Source of the DNA: Edaphobacter dinghuensis
GTDB taxonomy: Bacteria > Acidobacteriota > Terriglobia > Terriglobales > Acidobacteriaceae
Length of the DNA stretch: 64,000 nt
Assembly: GCF_014640335.1 (NCBI RefSeq)
Contig: NZ_BMGT01000001.1
Span: 620,001-684,000, forward strand
Direction of reading: 5' to 3'
Below are positions 26,315-35,473 of the stretch, one piece after another; within the stretch, counting starts at the first letter, position 1, and the number at the start of each line of letters is the position of its first letter. The notes under the pieces are model-generated. The model did not search any database and was not told where the DNA came from. It was given only the letters and a program-made list of their open reading frames with translations. The translations under genes were made by a program, and so were the position numbers.

Positions 26315-29300
26315 ATGCTGATGGAAAGTAGCCGGACCTATGTTCACAACAAAAACCAAAGCAGCAGTAAAAACAGAGGAAGCATCGCCCGCCGGCTCTC
26401 GCTCGCGCTGGCACTGCTGTTGCTCCTCCCCGGCCTGAGCGCCTTCGCTCAGTACGACAACGGAAGCCTCGTCGGCACTATTCACGATGCCAGCGGAGCC
26501 GCCGTTCCGAACGCCGTCGTCACCATCACCAACACCGCAACGTCGGCAACTTCGACGGTAACGACGAATGCCTCCGGCGACTACGACGCTCCTTCGCTGC
26601 GCGTCGGCGTTTATAAGATCTCCGCCAAGGCCCCCGGCTTTGCCGATGCGGTCGCGAACAACATCACCGTCTCGGTCGGCGTGCGCGGACGTATCGATCT
26701 CACGCTGCAAGTCGGCACAGCGCAGACGACAGTCGAGGTCAGCGACGTTGCGTTGCAGATCGAGACCGATTCGAGTCAGCGCGGCCAGACCATTACGCAG
26801 TATCAGAGCGCGGCGCTTCCGCTGGTCAGCAGAAACTACTCCGACCTGCTCGGCCTGATTACCGGTTCACGTCAGGCACCTACGGCAGCGACGACAAGCT
26901 CGGTCAACAGCCTGGTCCGCGCCGGAGCCTACAACATCAACGGCCAGCGCAGCATGTTCAACAACTTCCTGCTCGACGGCATGGACAACAACGCGTACGG
27001 CGAGAGCAACCAGGGCTTCGACAACCAGATCATCGCCATTCCGCCTGACTCCGTCGCGCAGTTCCAGGTCGTCACCAACAACGAGAGCGCCGAGTATGGC
27101 CGTTCTTCAGGAGCCACGATCAACGCCGCGTCGGCGAGTGGAACCAACCGCTTTCACGCGACGCTCTACGAGTTCATCCGCAACACCGACCTCAACGCCG
27201 CCGGATACTTCAAGCCCACCACCGTCGGCAACACCGGCAACGTCATCCCATTCCAGAAGCCGACCTTCAACCGCAACCAGTTCGGTATGAACGTCGGCGG
27301 CCCCATCCGCAAGGACAAGCTCTTCTTCTTCCTCGACTACGAGGGCTTCCGCCAGACGCTCAAGCCGCTCAACGTCTTTACCCTGCCCACGCAGAATGAG
27401 TTGAACGGCATCCTCGTTGTGCCCGTGCGCAACCCCATCACCGGCACCGTCTACCAGGCCAACACCGCCATCCCCAGCACCGCCATCAATCCCATCTCGC
27501 AGCAGATCATCAGCTACTTCAAGGGAATCCCCGGCCTGCCCACGGCAGGTCTTCCCAGCACCGGCCTTGCCACCAACGACTACTCGAAGCAGGTTCCCTT
27601 CACCGACAACTCCGACAAGGGTGACCTGCGCCTCGACTATCAGCAGAGCGCCAGCAGCAGCTGGTTCCTCCGCATCAGCGACCGCAAGGAGACCGGCGTC
27701 AACTATCCTGCGCTGCCTCTGCCGATCGACGGCCAGACCAACGGCACCATCCGCGTGCTTGATCAGCAGGTAGTGCTGGGTAACACGCATCTCTTCGGCT
27801 CCAACAAGATTCTCGATGCCCGCGTTGCCCTCTCGAAAACCAAAGCTGGCAAGTATAGCCTCTCCATCGGCAACAACGCCATCACCATCCCCGGCCTGCC
27901 GACCAACCCGGTCGTAGCAGGTGGACTTCCCTCTACCAGCATCACCGGCTTCACCGCCTTCGGTCGTCAGAGCACCAACCCACAGTGGCAGAACCCCGCT
28001 CTGCTCGATCCGAAGGTTAACTTCACGTGGGTCAAGGGCAATCACTCGCTCAAGTTCGGCTACGAGTACGAGCACATCTGGATGGCCGTCAACGACAACA
28101 ACCCGCTCTACGGCTCCTTCAGCTACGGCGGCGGTTACAGCCTCTGCTCAAGCTGCGTAGGCGGCAACTCTTCTGCCGTCAGCGACAACTACTGGGCCGA
28201 CTTCCTCTTCGGCAACACCAATAACTACTCGCTGGCAAACTACTTCGTCGCGCATCTCCGCCAGACGCTCGACAGCGCCTACGCGCAGGACGACTGGAAG
28301 GTCAATCCCAAGCTGACGCTTAACCTCGGCCTCCGCTGGGAGTACGGCTCGCCTTACTCCGAGCAGAACAAGTTCATCTCCAACTTCGATCCCACCACGC
28401 AGACCGTCCTCACTATTACCCCCGGCGCTGTAAAGGGCAACGGCATCACGCCTGTCAGCGGCAGCGGCGTCTACGGCAGCACGCTCGTCAATCCTGACCT
28501 CAACGACTTCGCTCCGCGCCTCGGCTTTGCCTACGCTGCAACGCCGAAGACCGCGCTGCGCGGCGGCTATGGCATCAGCTACGTCCACTACACCCGCGCC
28601 GGTTCGGGCGACATCCTCGCCATCAACGCGCCGCAGGCACAGTTCGCCTCGGTTACCCAGCCCACACCTAACGCCACCAACCATTGCAACCCGCTGCCCA
28701 GCCAGATCATCACGCCCGGCTCCGGCAGCACCACTCCAAGCTGCTACGCGACGGTCGATCAGGGATATCCCTCGGGCCTTGTGACCACCTTCAACCCAGC
28801 CACCGACAACATCACCTGGGTGCCCAAGGACACGCGCGACAGCTATGTGCAGAGCTACTTCCTCAGCGTGCAGCAGCAGGTCGCCAAGAACACGCTGCTC
28901 GATATCGCTTACGTCGGCAACCGCGGCCTCAAGCTGCAGGGCTTCCTCAACGGCAACCAGAAGAACCCGGCCAACGGTTTCGCGCGGCCCTTCGGCAACT
29001 GGCCCAGCGACATCACCGAAGCTCCCAACGTCTTCGTCTCTCGCTACGACGCTCTACAGGTTCGCTACGAACAGCGCTTCGTCGCCGGGCTGACACTGCT
29101 CAACTCGTTTAGCTGGTCGCACTCGCTCGATAACGCCAGCGCCTCGCTCGAAGGCAACACGCCTTCGCCGCAGGACGCCAACAACATCAAGGCTGACTAT
29201 GGCCAGTCGGACTACAACCTACCCGTGGCCAACGTCACCAGCCTCGTCTACGAGCTGCCCGTCGGCCATGGCCGACGCTTCCTTAGCAGCAGCAACGGCG

Positions 29301-29842
29301 CGGTCGATGCACTGATCGGCGGATGGCAGATCAGCGGCATCAACACCATGCAGGCCGGTACGCCGTTCAATATCGGCTACTCGCCCAACTCGGCCAACGC
29401 CGTCTCTCCACAGATCTCCGCAACCTATCGCGGAGCCAACGAGTATCGTCCTAATGTCGTCGCCGGTCAGCCGGTCATCAAGAAGACGAAGCTCGCGAGC
29501 GGCTACATCCAGTACATCAACCTCGCGGCCTACACGCTGCCTGCAACCCGCAACGCAAGCGGAACGCTGCTGAGCCCCTTCGGCAACGCCTCGCGTAACC
29601 CCGGTCGCACTCCGGCCTTCTACCAGACCGACCTTGCTCTCAACAAGAAGTTCAGCACTCCTATCGAGAGCCTCAAGGTCGAGTTCCGCGCAGAGAGCTA
29701 CAACCTCTTCAACCACACCAACCTCTACCTGCCCGGCAGCGGCCTCGGCGGAACCCTCGGAGCCACGCCCACCAGCGGAGGCCAGATCACCAGCACCTTT
29801 GAGCCGCGCATCCTGCAATTCGGCCTGAAGATCCTCTACTAA
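26315..29842 (+). CDS. TonB-dependent receptor 2 (Oar-like)
   Basis: 1,175 residues from ATG 26315, chosen for the purine-rich GGAGGCAGGAGA just upstream (TTG 26297 rejected). A long basic N-region precedes the signal core, which ends near SAFAQ. A carboxypeptidase-regulatory-like domain (SLVGTIHDASGAAVPNA) is followed by a plug with LPLVSRNYSDLLGL and NFLLDGMDNNAYGES, then a barrel ending in FGLKILY. The barrel contains a short cysteine pair (SLCSSCVGG). Transcribed toward a strong terminator and the divergent ROK regulator gene, which makes that regulator a candidate controller. Confidence 0.87.
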   Translation: MLMESSRTYVHNKNQSSSKNRGSIARRLSLALALLLLLPGLSAFAQYDNGSLVGTIHDASGAAVPNAVVTITNTATSATSTVTTNASGDYDAPSLRVGVYKISAKAPGFADAVANNITVSVGVRGRIDLTLQVGTAQTTVEVSDVALQIETDSSQRGQTITQYQSAALPLVSRNYSDLLGLITGSRQAPTAATTSSVNSLVRAGAYNINGQRSMFNNFLLDGMDNNAYGESNQGFDNQIIAIPPDSVAQFQVVTNNESAEYGRSSGATINAASASGTNRFHATLYEFIRNTDLNAAGYFKPTTVGNTGNVIPFQKPTFNRNQFGMNVGGPIRKDKLFFFLDYEGFRQTLKPLNVFTLPTQNELNGILVVPVRNPITGTVYQANTAIPSTAINPISQQIISYFKGIPGLPTAGLPSTGLATNDYSKQVPFTDNSDKGDLRLDYQQSASSSWFLRISDRKETGVNYPALPLPIDGQTNGTIRVLDQQVVLGNTHLFGSNKILDARVALSKTKAGKYSLSIGNNAITIPGLPTNPVVAGGLPSTSITGFTAFGRQSTNPQWQNPALLDPKVNFTWVKGNHSLKFGYEYEHIWMAVNDNNPLYGSFSYGGGYSLCSSCVGGNSSAVSDNYWADFLFGNTNNYSLANYFVAHLRQTLDSAYAQDDWKVNPKLTLNLGLRWEYGSPYSEQNKFISNFDPTTQTVLTITPGAVKGNGITPVSGSGVYGSTLVNPDLNDFAPRLGFAYAATPKTALRGGYGISYVHYTRAGSGDILAINAPQAQFASVTQPTPNATNHCNPLPSQIITPGSGSTTPSCYATVDQGYPSGLVTTFNPATDNITWVPKDTRDSYVQSYFLSVQQQVAKNTLLDIAYVGNRGLKLQGFLNGNQKNPANGFARPFGNWPSDITEAPNVFVSRYDALQVRYEQRFVAGLTLLNSFSWSHSLDNASASLEGNTPSPQDANNIKADYGQSDYNLPVANVTSLVYELPVGHGRRFLSSSNGAVDALIGGWQISGINTMQAGTPFNIGYSPNSANAVSPQISATYRGANEYRPNVVAGQPVIKKTKLASGYIQYINLAAYTLPATRNASGTLLSPFGNASRNPGRTPAFYQTDLALNKKFSTPIESLKVEFRAESYNLFNHTNLYLPGSGLGGTLGATPTSGGQITSTFEPRILQFGLKILY

Positions 29843-29856
29843 CCAGCCGCAAAAAC

Positions 29857-29892
29857 AAATGTGCCAGCCACATGTTTGTGGCTGGCACATTT
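29857..29892 (+). terminator. Strong bidirectional terminator after receptor 2
   Basis: A perfect 15-base-pair stem (AAATGTGCCAGCCAC / GTGGCTGGCACATTT) with loop ATGTTT, followed by TTTTATTT on the + strand and preceded by A-rich sequence that gives a T-tract on the other strand. It serves receptor 2 and probably also the convergent ROK gene. Confidence 0.9.
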
Positions 29893-29939
29893 TTATTTAA
29901 CATCCACCCAGTCATCTCCCAATCAAAGACGGATGCCGT

Positions 29940-29973
29940 ATGTCCCGCTTTTGGGATATGGGTTGAACCACCA
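29940..29973 (+). repeat. Dispersed repeat family B, copy 1
   Basis: A 34-base sequence starting ATGTCCCGCTTTTGGGA and ending TTGAACCACCA, identical to 49249-49282. It contains an imperfect palindrome (ATGTCCC / GGGATAT). It directly abuts the stop codon of the ROK gene, which ends at 29974. Confidence 0.8.
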
Positions 29974-31152
29974 TCACCGGGTAGCTTGCTCAAACAAAAA
30001 CTTATGAGCAGCCACGCTCGCCGCACCGCGCGCCAGAAACGTCGGCTCGACATGATGAAAGAACAGCCGTGTCGAAGATAGAAACCGCGGCAGAATATTA
30101 TTCTCGATCGTCTGCCGTGCCGTCACGGTAAACAAGCCGCTGTCGAAACCGGCAATATCTTCAAACAGCACAAGCTCAGGGTTGTTCACCTGAATCACGC
30201 TGGCCACGGCGAAGCCCAGCGCCTCGCCCGCCGCACGCAGAATCGCAATCGCGTGCGGGTTCCCCTTGGTCGCCAGCACCTCGATGCTGCGAACGCTCGT
30301 TCCCGGCAGCTTCGCCGCCTTCGCCTTCTCCAGAATCTCTTCACTGGCCGCGAGCATGTTAAGGCAGCCGCGCTTGCCGCACGGGCAAAGATCGCCGCCC
30401 GGTGCGACCGTGATGTGCGAGATCTCTCCCGCGCCGCCGTCGTTGCCGCGATAGAGCCGCCCGCGAACGTAGTGCGCGCAGCCGATACGCGCGCCCAGCG
30501 TCACCACGCTGAAGTTCCTCGCCTCGCGCGCCTTGCCGAATAGCTTCTCCGCAATTGCCGCGGCGTTGGCGTCGTTATCGACATAAGTCGGAATGCCCGT
30601 GGCCTGCGTCACAATTCCCGCAATCGGAACATCATGCCAGCCCAGCGCCGAAGAGTGAATGCAGACGCCGGTATCGTGCGCCACCACGCCGGAGAGAGCG
30701 ATGCCCAGCCCCAGAATCTTCTTAGACGAGCTCTCCTTCGGCGAGACCAGATGCTTGATGCCGCGGCGAATCGCGTCGGCGATCTTCTGCGGATCGTTCT
30801 TCTCCGGTATCTGGTATTGACTGACAATATCGCCCGCCAGATTCGTAAGCACCATCAGCATTGGGTTTTCGCCAACGTCCACGCCGACAAAGTAGCCGCG
30901 CTCCGGGTTCACCGAGAGCAGCGTCGAAGGCCGCCCCTTGCCGGGACTGTTGCGAACCACTGCAACCTCGAGCAGAAGCCCCGCCTGCAACAGAGCATCG
31001 CTGATCTCGGTCAATGCCGACCGTCCCAGCTTCGTCTCTTCCGCCAGCGCCGAACGCGACATCGGCCCCGACTGCAGCAGCGCCTCGATGACCGCCAGCC
31101 TCGACGAGGTGGTGCCGTAGATCTTTCTGTTGTTTTTAGTCACAGAGTGCAT
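29974..31152 (-). CDS. ROK-family transcriptional repressor (NagC/XylR type)
   Basis: 392 residues. Residues about 14-75 form a winged helix (SRLAVIEALLQSGPMSRSALAEETKLGRSALTEI in overlapping parts), followed by the ROK sugar-kinase fold with VGVDVG, YVDNDANAAAIAEK, NDGGAGEISHITV and the zinc motif CPCGKRGC. Such proteins repress sugar-use genes until bound by a sugar or sugar phosphate. The gene is divergent from receptor 3, and its putative operator half-sites (GATGGTAT / ATACCATC) flank both promoters, implying autoregulation and control of receptor 3. Receptor 2, convergent on the other side, may also belong to the regulon. Confidence 0.88.
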   Translation of the reverse strand: MHSVTKNNRKIYGTTSSRLAVIEALLQSGPMSRSALAEETKLGRSALTEISDALLQAGLLLEVAVVRNSPGKGRPSTLLSVNPERGYFVGVDVGENPMLMVLTNLAGDIVSQYQIPEKNDPQKIADAIRRGIKHLVSPKESSSKKILGLGIALSGVVAHDTGVCIHSSALGWHDVPIAGIVTQATGIPTYVDNDANAAAIAEKLFGKAREARNFSVVTLGARIGCAHYVRGRLYRGNDGGAGEISHITVAPGGDLCPCGKRGCLNMLAASEEILEKAKAAKLPGTSVRSIEVLATKGNPHAIAILRAAGEALGFAVASVIQVNNPELVLFEDIAGFDSGLFTVTARQTIENNILPRFLSSTRLFFHHVEPTFLARGAASVAAHKFLFEQATR

Positions 31153-31162
31153 TCCGATTCTT

Positions 31163-31170
31163 GATGGTAT
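31163..31170 (-). promoter_or_regulatory. Putative ROK operator site 1
   Basis: GATGGTAT on the + strand (ATACCATC on the - strand), overlapping a GGTA-TG-TACC palindrome (31166-31175). It lies between a GATAAT -10-like box on the - strand (31188-31193) and the ROK start codon, a good position for autorepression. Confidence 0.45.
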
Positions 31171-31248
31171 GTACCTTCTACTCTCTCATTATCATCTGAA
31201 TTTATTTCATAAATCATATTAAATTATCCGAGTGGTTTACGAATCCTC

Positions 31249-31277
31249 TTGACAATACCATCTAGCAGGACGATAAC
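31249..31277 (+). promoter_or_regulatory. Receptor 3 promoter with embedded ROK operator site 2
   Basis: TTGACA at 31249-31254 and GATAAC at 31272-31277 are separated by 17 bases, a good sigma-70-type promoter. The spacer begins with ATACCATC (31255-31262), the inverted match of site 1, so a repressor bound here would block RNA polymerase. Confidence 0.6.
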
Positions 31278-31424
31278 TAATTCGTATTTTCGGAGTAAAT
31301 AAATCCTGCACGCGAACAGCGCACCTCGAAAGGGCACCGGCACGAGACAAGGACAGACATAAAGACCGCTTCGAGCGGTCGTCGCCCCAACCACATCAGC
31401 ACCGCAAACTTTACGGAGGTTCCC

Positions 31425-34400
31425 ATGAAAGCAAGGTTTGGTTTACGCAGTTTGGCTCTGTTTCTCCTCAGTTGTTCCATGGCGCTCGGGCAGACGATCA
31501 CCGGCTCCATTACCGGCACCGTCACCGATCCCAGCGGCGCCGCCGTCAACGACGCCAAGGTGACCGCAATCAATGTCAACACTGGCGTGCAGACGCCCGC
31601 GACCACCAACGCCGACGGCATCTACACGCTCCACTTCCTGCAGATCGGTCACTACAAGATCTCCGTCACCGCGCAGGGCTTTGCGCCTGCCAGCGCCGGT
31701 CCCTTCGCGCTCGAGGTCTCGCAGGAGGCCAAGGTCGATGTGCACCTGACCGTCGGATCGGTGAATGAGAGCGTCGTCGTCAGCAGCGCAGCGCCTATCC
31801 TCGACACGCAGAACGCAACCACCGGCGACACCATCACCTCTGCCTCGGCGACCGAGCTTCCCTTGCAGGCGCGCAACTTCTCTTCGCTGACCACTCTGGT
31901 TGCAGGCGCAGTCACCCCTAACCCCTCGGCACAGAACATGGTCGGCCGCAGCGGATACAACGGCGGCTTCTTCATCAACGGCAATCGCGAGCAGTCCAAT
32001 AACTACACGCTCGACGGCGCCGACATCAACGAGGCCATCGACAACTACATCGGCTACAGCCCTAATGTCGACGCCATCGGCGAGCTGCACATCATCAGCG
32101 GCAACGCCACCGCCGAGTACGGCAACGCCAACGGCGGCCAGGTCGTCATGGTCACCAAGAGCGGCACCAACCAGTTCCACGGCGACGCCTACTGGTTCCT
32201 CGAGAACACCAACCTCAACGCCAATAGCTGGACGAATAAACACACGTTCCCCGCCTCCGCCATCGGCCCCGTCCCCGCGCTCAATCGCGGCATCTTCGGC
32301 GGCACCCTCGGCGGCCCCATCATTCGCAACCGGCTCTTCTTCTTCGTCGACTACCAGGGCGCGCGCCAGCACGCCAGCACCTCCGAGCTGCGCTCCGTCC
32401 CCACGTCGGCCATGCGCGCAGGATACGCTCCGGTGCTCGGTCATAACGTTACGATCACCAATCCGGTCGCGCAGTTCCTGTTCGCTCACCCGGAGCTTTA
32501 TCCGGCTCCTAATGTTACGGGGAGCGGCCCCTACGGCACTACCTTTGACTATCGCGGCACCTACGCCAACGCCACTCATAACGATCAGGGCGACGTTAAG
32601 CTCGATGCCAAGCTCACCAACAGCGACAGCGTCTCCGGCCGCTTCACCATGGGCCGCGAGCACGACGGCTATAGCCAGGTCTCCCTCCCCACCGACATTC
32701 CCACCAACAACTCCGACCCCTACACCGGCTTCATCGTCAACTGGACACACATCTTTTCGACCAGCATCGTAAATGAGGCTCGCGCAGGTGTTGGACGCAC
32801 GCGCTACATCGCCACGCCCACCGACCTCAGCGGCCAGTTCGGCCTCACCGGCAACCAGAAGCTCGGCATTCCCGGTACACAGATCGTGCCCGGCATCTCG
32901 ACCTTCGACGTTACCGCTGCGTCGGTCGATCCCATCGGCACCACGAAGCAGGCACAGACCAATGGCAACTACGCCGGCATCGACTCCGACAGCATCGTCA
33001 ACGCCTTTACCTATGGCGACAACCTGAGCTGGCAGCATGGCCGCCACGCGCTCAAATTCGGCGCGCAGTGGCTTCGTTATCAGGAGAACCGCTACTACTC
33101 CGGCAACGACGGCTCACTCGGCTGGTTTAAATACACCGGTACTGCCTCCGGCGATCCATGGGCCGACTTCCTTCAGAACGACGCCTTCAGCTTTGGCCAG
33201 GGTGCCGTCACCGGACGCTGGGGACAGCGCCAGTGGCGCGACGCCTTGTTCGTGCAGGACGACTTCAAAGTCAGCGACAGCCTCACCCTCAACCTCGGCG
33301 TTCGTTGGGAGTGGGACCAGCCTATGTATGAGGTCAACAACAAGCAGGCCAACATCAGCATTACCACCGGAGCAATCGAGTACGCCGGGCAGAACGGCAA
33401 CAGCCGCGCTCTCTACCACGGCTTCTGGGGAGGCTTCATGCCGCGCGTCGGCTTCGCCTACTCTCCTAGCAATCTCAACGGCAGGTTCGTCGTTCGCGGT
33501 GGATACGGCATCACCAACTTCCTCGAAGGCACCGGCGCCAACCTGCGCCTCACCCTCAACCCGCCCTTCTTCATCGACTCTTCCAAGTCGTCCGATGGGA
33601 CCACATTCTTCCAGACCCAAAATGGCTTCCCCCGTCCCGCCGACCCCTCTCTACTCTTCGGCAATATTCGTGCCTGGGACCCCAACCTGAAGCCCGCTCT
33701 GATTCAGCAGTACAACCTCACCACCGAATATCAACTTAACAACACCACCTCGTTAGTCGTCGCTTATCTCGGACAGGATGGAGATCATCTCGTCGATCCA
33801 CGAGAGGCCAATCAGAAACTTTGCCCCACCTGCCCGTATCCGGTTACAAGTCTTTCGCCTGCACTTTCACTGGTTACACTGGTCAGCTACACCGAATCGA
33901 ACTCGATGATGAACTACAACGCGCTGCAGATCACGGGGCGGCACCGCCTCAGCCGCGGGCTTGAGTTCCTCACCAACTACACATGGAGCAAGTCGCTCAC
34001 CAACAACCTCGGCTACTACGGCGCGGGCGGCGGTGCAGGCGCGTCGCAGAGCGCCTATTGGCAAAACTCCTACGACGGCGGAACGGACTACGGCCCTGCC
34101 TTCTTCGACACCACCCACATCTTTACCTTCTCCGGCTACTACGATCTTCCCTTCGGTCGCGGCAAGCAGTTCGGAGGCAACATGAATCGTTTCGCCGACC
34201 TCGCCGTCGGCGGATGGAAGCTGGCCACCGTCGCCAGCCTCCACACCGGCATGCCCATCACCATGATGTCGGCTGAACATTACTCGGTCAACCAGCGCAC
34301 CGACCGCGCCAATCACTATCGCAAGCTCGTTATCAAAAACCGCTCCGTCGACCACTGGTTCGGCACCGATCCCTCCGCAACTCCCTGCATCACCGACGCC

Positions 34401-34691
34401 GACAAAGGCGTCTGCGCCTACGGGGAGGAGTCATCGACCGGCCTCGGCACCGCCAGCGTAGGCTCGGAGCGCGCACCAGGCTACCACGATCTCGATGCCG
34501 CGCTCAGCAAAGCCTTCAACATCACCGAAGACAAGCACCTCGACTTCCGTGCCGACTTCTTCAACGTGCTCAACACCACCAGCCTGGCACCGCCCACCAA
34601 CAACGTCTCGCCGGGTAACGCTTTCGGCCAGATCACCTCCACCGTCTCCACCGAGCGGCAGATTCAGCTCGCACTAAAGTTCGTCTTCTAA
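31425..34691 (+). CDS. TonB-dependent receptor 3 (Oar-like)
   Basis: 1,088 residues; ACGGAGGTTCCC precedes ATG 31425. A signal peptide ends near MALGQ. The carboxypeptidase-regulatory-like domain (SITGTVTDPSGAAVNDA) is followed by a plug (LPLQARNFSSLTTL, NNYTLDGADINEAIDN) and a barrel ending in LALKFVF. A short cysteine pair (LCPTCPYPV) lies in an extracellular-loop region. Its promoter contains a probable binding site for the divergent ROK repressor, so expression is probably induced by a sugar. No glycosidase gene is adjacent, unlike receptors 1 and 4. Confidence 0.87.
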   Translation: MKARFGLRSLALFLLSCSMALGQTITGSITGTVTDPSGAAVNDAKVTAINVNTGVQTPATTNADGIYTLHFLQIGHYKISVTAQGFAPASAGPFALEVSQEAKVDVHLTVGSVNESVVVSSAAPILDTQNATTGDTITSASATELPLQARNFSSLTTLVAGAVTPNPSAQNMVGRSGYNGGFFINGNREQSNNYTLDGADINEAIDNYIGYSPNVDAIGELHIISGNATAEYGNANGGQVVMVTKSGTNQFHGDAYWFLENTNLNANSWTNKHTFPASAIGPVPALNRGIFGGTLGGPIIRNRLFFFVDYQGARQHASTSELRSVPTSAMRAGYAPVLGHNVTITNPVAQFLFAHPELYPAPNVTGSGPYGTTFDYRGTYANATHNDQGDVKLDAKLTNSDSVSGRFTMGREHDGYSQVSLPTDIPTNNSDPYTGFIVNWTHIFSTSIVNEARAGVGRTRYIATPTDLSGQFGLTGNQKLGIPGTQIVPGISTFDVTAASVDPIGTTKQAQTNGNYAGIDSDSIVNAFTYGDNLSWQHGRHALKFGAQWLRYQENRYYSGNDGSLGWFKYTGTASGDPWADFLQNDAFSFGQGAVTGRWGQRQWRDALFVQDDFKVSDSLTLNLGVRWEWDQPMYEVNNKQANISITTGAIEYAGQNGNSRALYHGFWGGFMPRVGFAYSPSNLNGRFVVRGGYGITNFLEGTGANLRLTLNPPFFIDSSKSSDGTTFFQTQNGFPRPADPSLLFGNIRAWDPNLKPALIQQYNLTTEYQLNNTTSLVVAYLGQDGDHLVDPREANQKLCPTCPYPVTSLSPALSLVTLVSYTESNSMMNYNALQITGRHRLSRGLEFLTNYTWSKSLTNNLGYYGAGGGAGASQSAYWQNSYDGGTDYGPAFFDTTHIFTFSGYYDLPFGRGKQFGGNMNRFADLAVGGWKLATVASLHTGMPITMMSAEHYSVNQRTDRANHYRKLVIKNRSVDHWFGTDPSATPCITDADKGVCAYGEESSTGLGTASVGSERAPGYHDLDAALSKAFNITEDKHLDFRADFFNVLNTTSLAPPTNNVSPGNAFGQITSTVSTERQIQLALKFVF

Positions 34692-34726
34692 CCAATTTTT
34701 TTTGCAGAACCAGGGCAAACTCAAAG

Positions 34727-34761
34727 CCCTCTTCCTTGAATAAAGGAAGGGGGCCTTTTTT
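34727..34761 (+). terminator. Terminator after receptor 3
   Basis: A 12-base-pair stem with one mismatch (GCCCTCTTCCTT / AAGGAAGGGGGC) followed by CTTTTTT. It lies between receptor 3 and the convergent osmC-like gene. Confidence 0.85.
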
Positions 34762-34782
34762 ATCGAAACTCGAACGACACTT

Positions 34783-35190
34783 TCATCCCCAGCTAAATGC
34801 AATCGGAATCCGGACATCCGGGTGCAGGCTCTTGTGAACGGGACAAGTATGCGCGGCCTGCTCGAGCTTCTGCCGGTTCTCCTCGCTCACCGAACCCGGC
34901 ACATGAATCCTCACCGTTAGGCTCTGAATCCTTCTCGGCATCGCAGCGGTCATCTCCTTTTCGACTGTCGCCGTAGCTCCATTCAGATCGACGTTCAGCG
35001 TGCAGGCCATGATGCCCATCACCGTCAGCATGCACGAGCCCAGCGCGGTTGCGACCAGGTCCGTAGGGGAGAAGCTCTCACCGCGGCCCTGGTTGTCCTT
35101 CGGTGCATCGGTGTTAAGCTCCGTGTGCGAAGGCCCATGCACCGCCTTGCAGTGCAACTCTCCCTGATACTCAATCTCAATGGCGACCAT
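34783..35190 (-). CDS. OsmC family peroxiredoxin-like protein
   Basis: 135 residues with both redox cysteines of the family: C53 in FSPTDLVATALGSC and C116 in AHTCPVHKSL. OsmC/Ohr proteins reduce organic hydroperoxides in the cytoplasm using these two cysteines. AAAGGGAA precedes the start. It is a single gene divergent from a short remnant reading frame. The spacing and the CPVHKSL motif fit the OsmC-like (YhfA) branch better than Ohr proper. Confidence 0.85.
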   Translation of the reverse strand: MVAIEIEYQGELHCKAVHGPSHTELNTDAPKDNQGRGESFSPTDLVATALGSCMLTVMGIMACTLNVDLNGATATVEKEMTAAMPRRIQSLTVRIHVPGSVSEENRQKLEQAAHTCPVHKSLHPDVRIPIAFSWG

Positions 35191-35300
35191 AACGATTCCC
35201 TTTGCAGATAATTAAGACAGAAGAAGAGCGAACGGAAGCCGCATCACTCAACCTCTCTCTCCATCGTAGGTCTCCGCACAACGTTCCACAAGCCGAAGAT

Positions 35301-35444
35301 ATGACAACGCAAAGCCCCAAAGCGAACCAGCTCGCGATGAAAGATCACGCAGCCACAGCAGGATTCCCTCGCGAAGCTTCGCCGCAACAGCCACTCGAGA
35401 TCACCGGCGCAAGCATCCCGGTCGACGGCGGCTCAAAGCTGTAA
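35301..35444 (+). pseudogene. Short reading frame ending like a short-chain dehydrogenase C-terminus (remnant)
   Basis: From ATG 35301 the frame encodes 47 residues ending ITGASIPVDGGSKL, which matches the usual carboxy-terminus of SDR oxidoreductases. The preceding residues do not resemble the SDR core. The likely explanation is that only the last 15-20 codons of an SDR gene survive, fused by deletion to unrelated sequence. A small genuine protein is possible but no ribosome-binding site is evident. Confidence 0.4.
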
Positions 35445-35473
35445 CTGCAGGCTAGGCCGCCGAACAAAGAAGA

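Noticed and set aside
31443..33047. 534-codon open frame on the - strand within receptor 3
   Set aside because: Low-complexity V/G/A/D-rich translation typical of antisense frames to receptor genes in GC-rich DNA.
35202..35300. TTG 35202 as start of an 80-residue protein
   Set aside because: The N-terminal 33 residues look random and overlap the ribosome-binding and promoter region of the divergent osmC-like gene.
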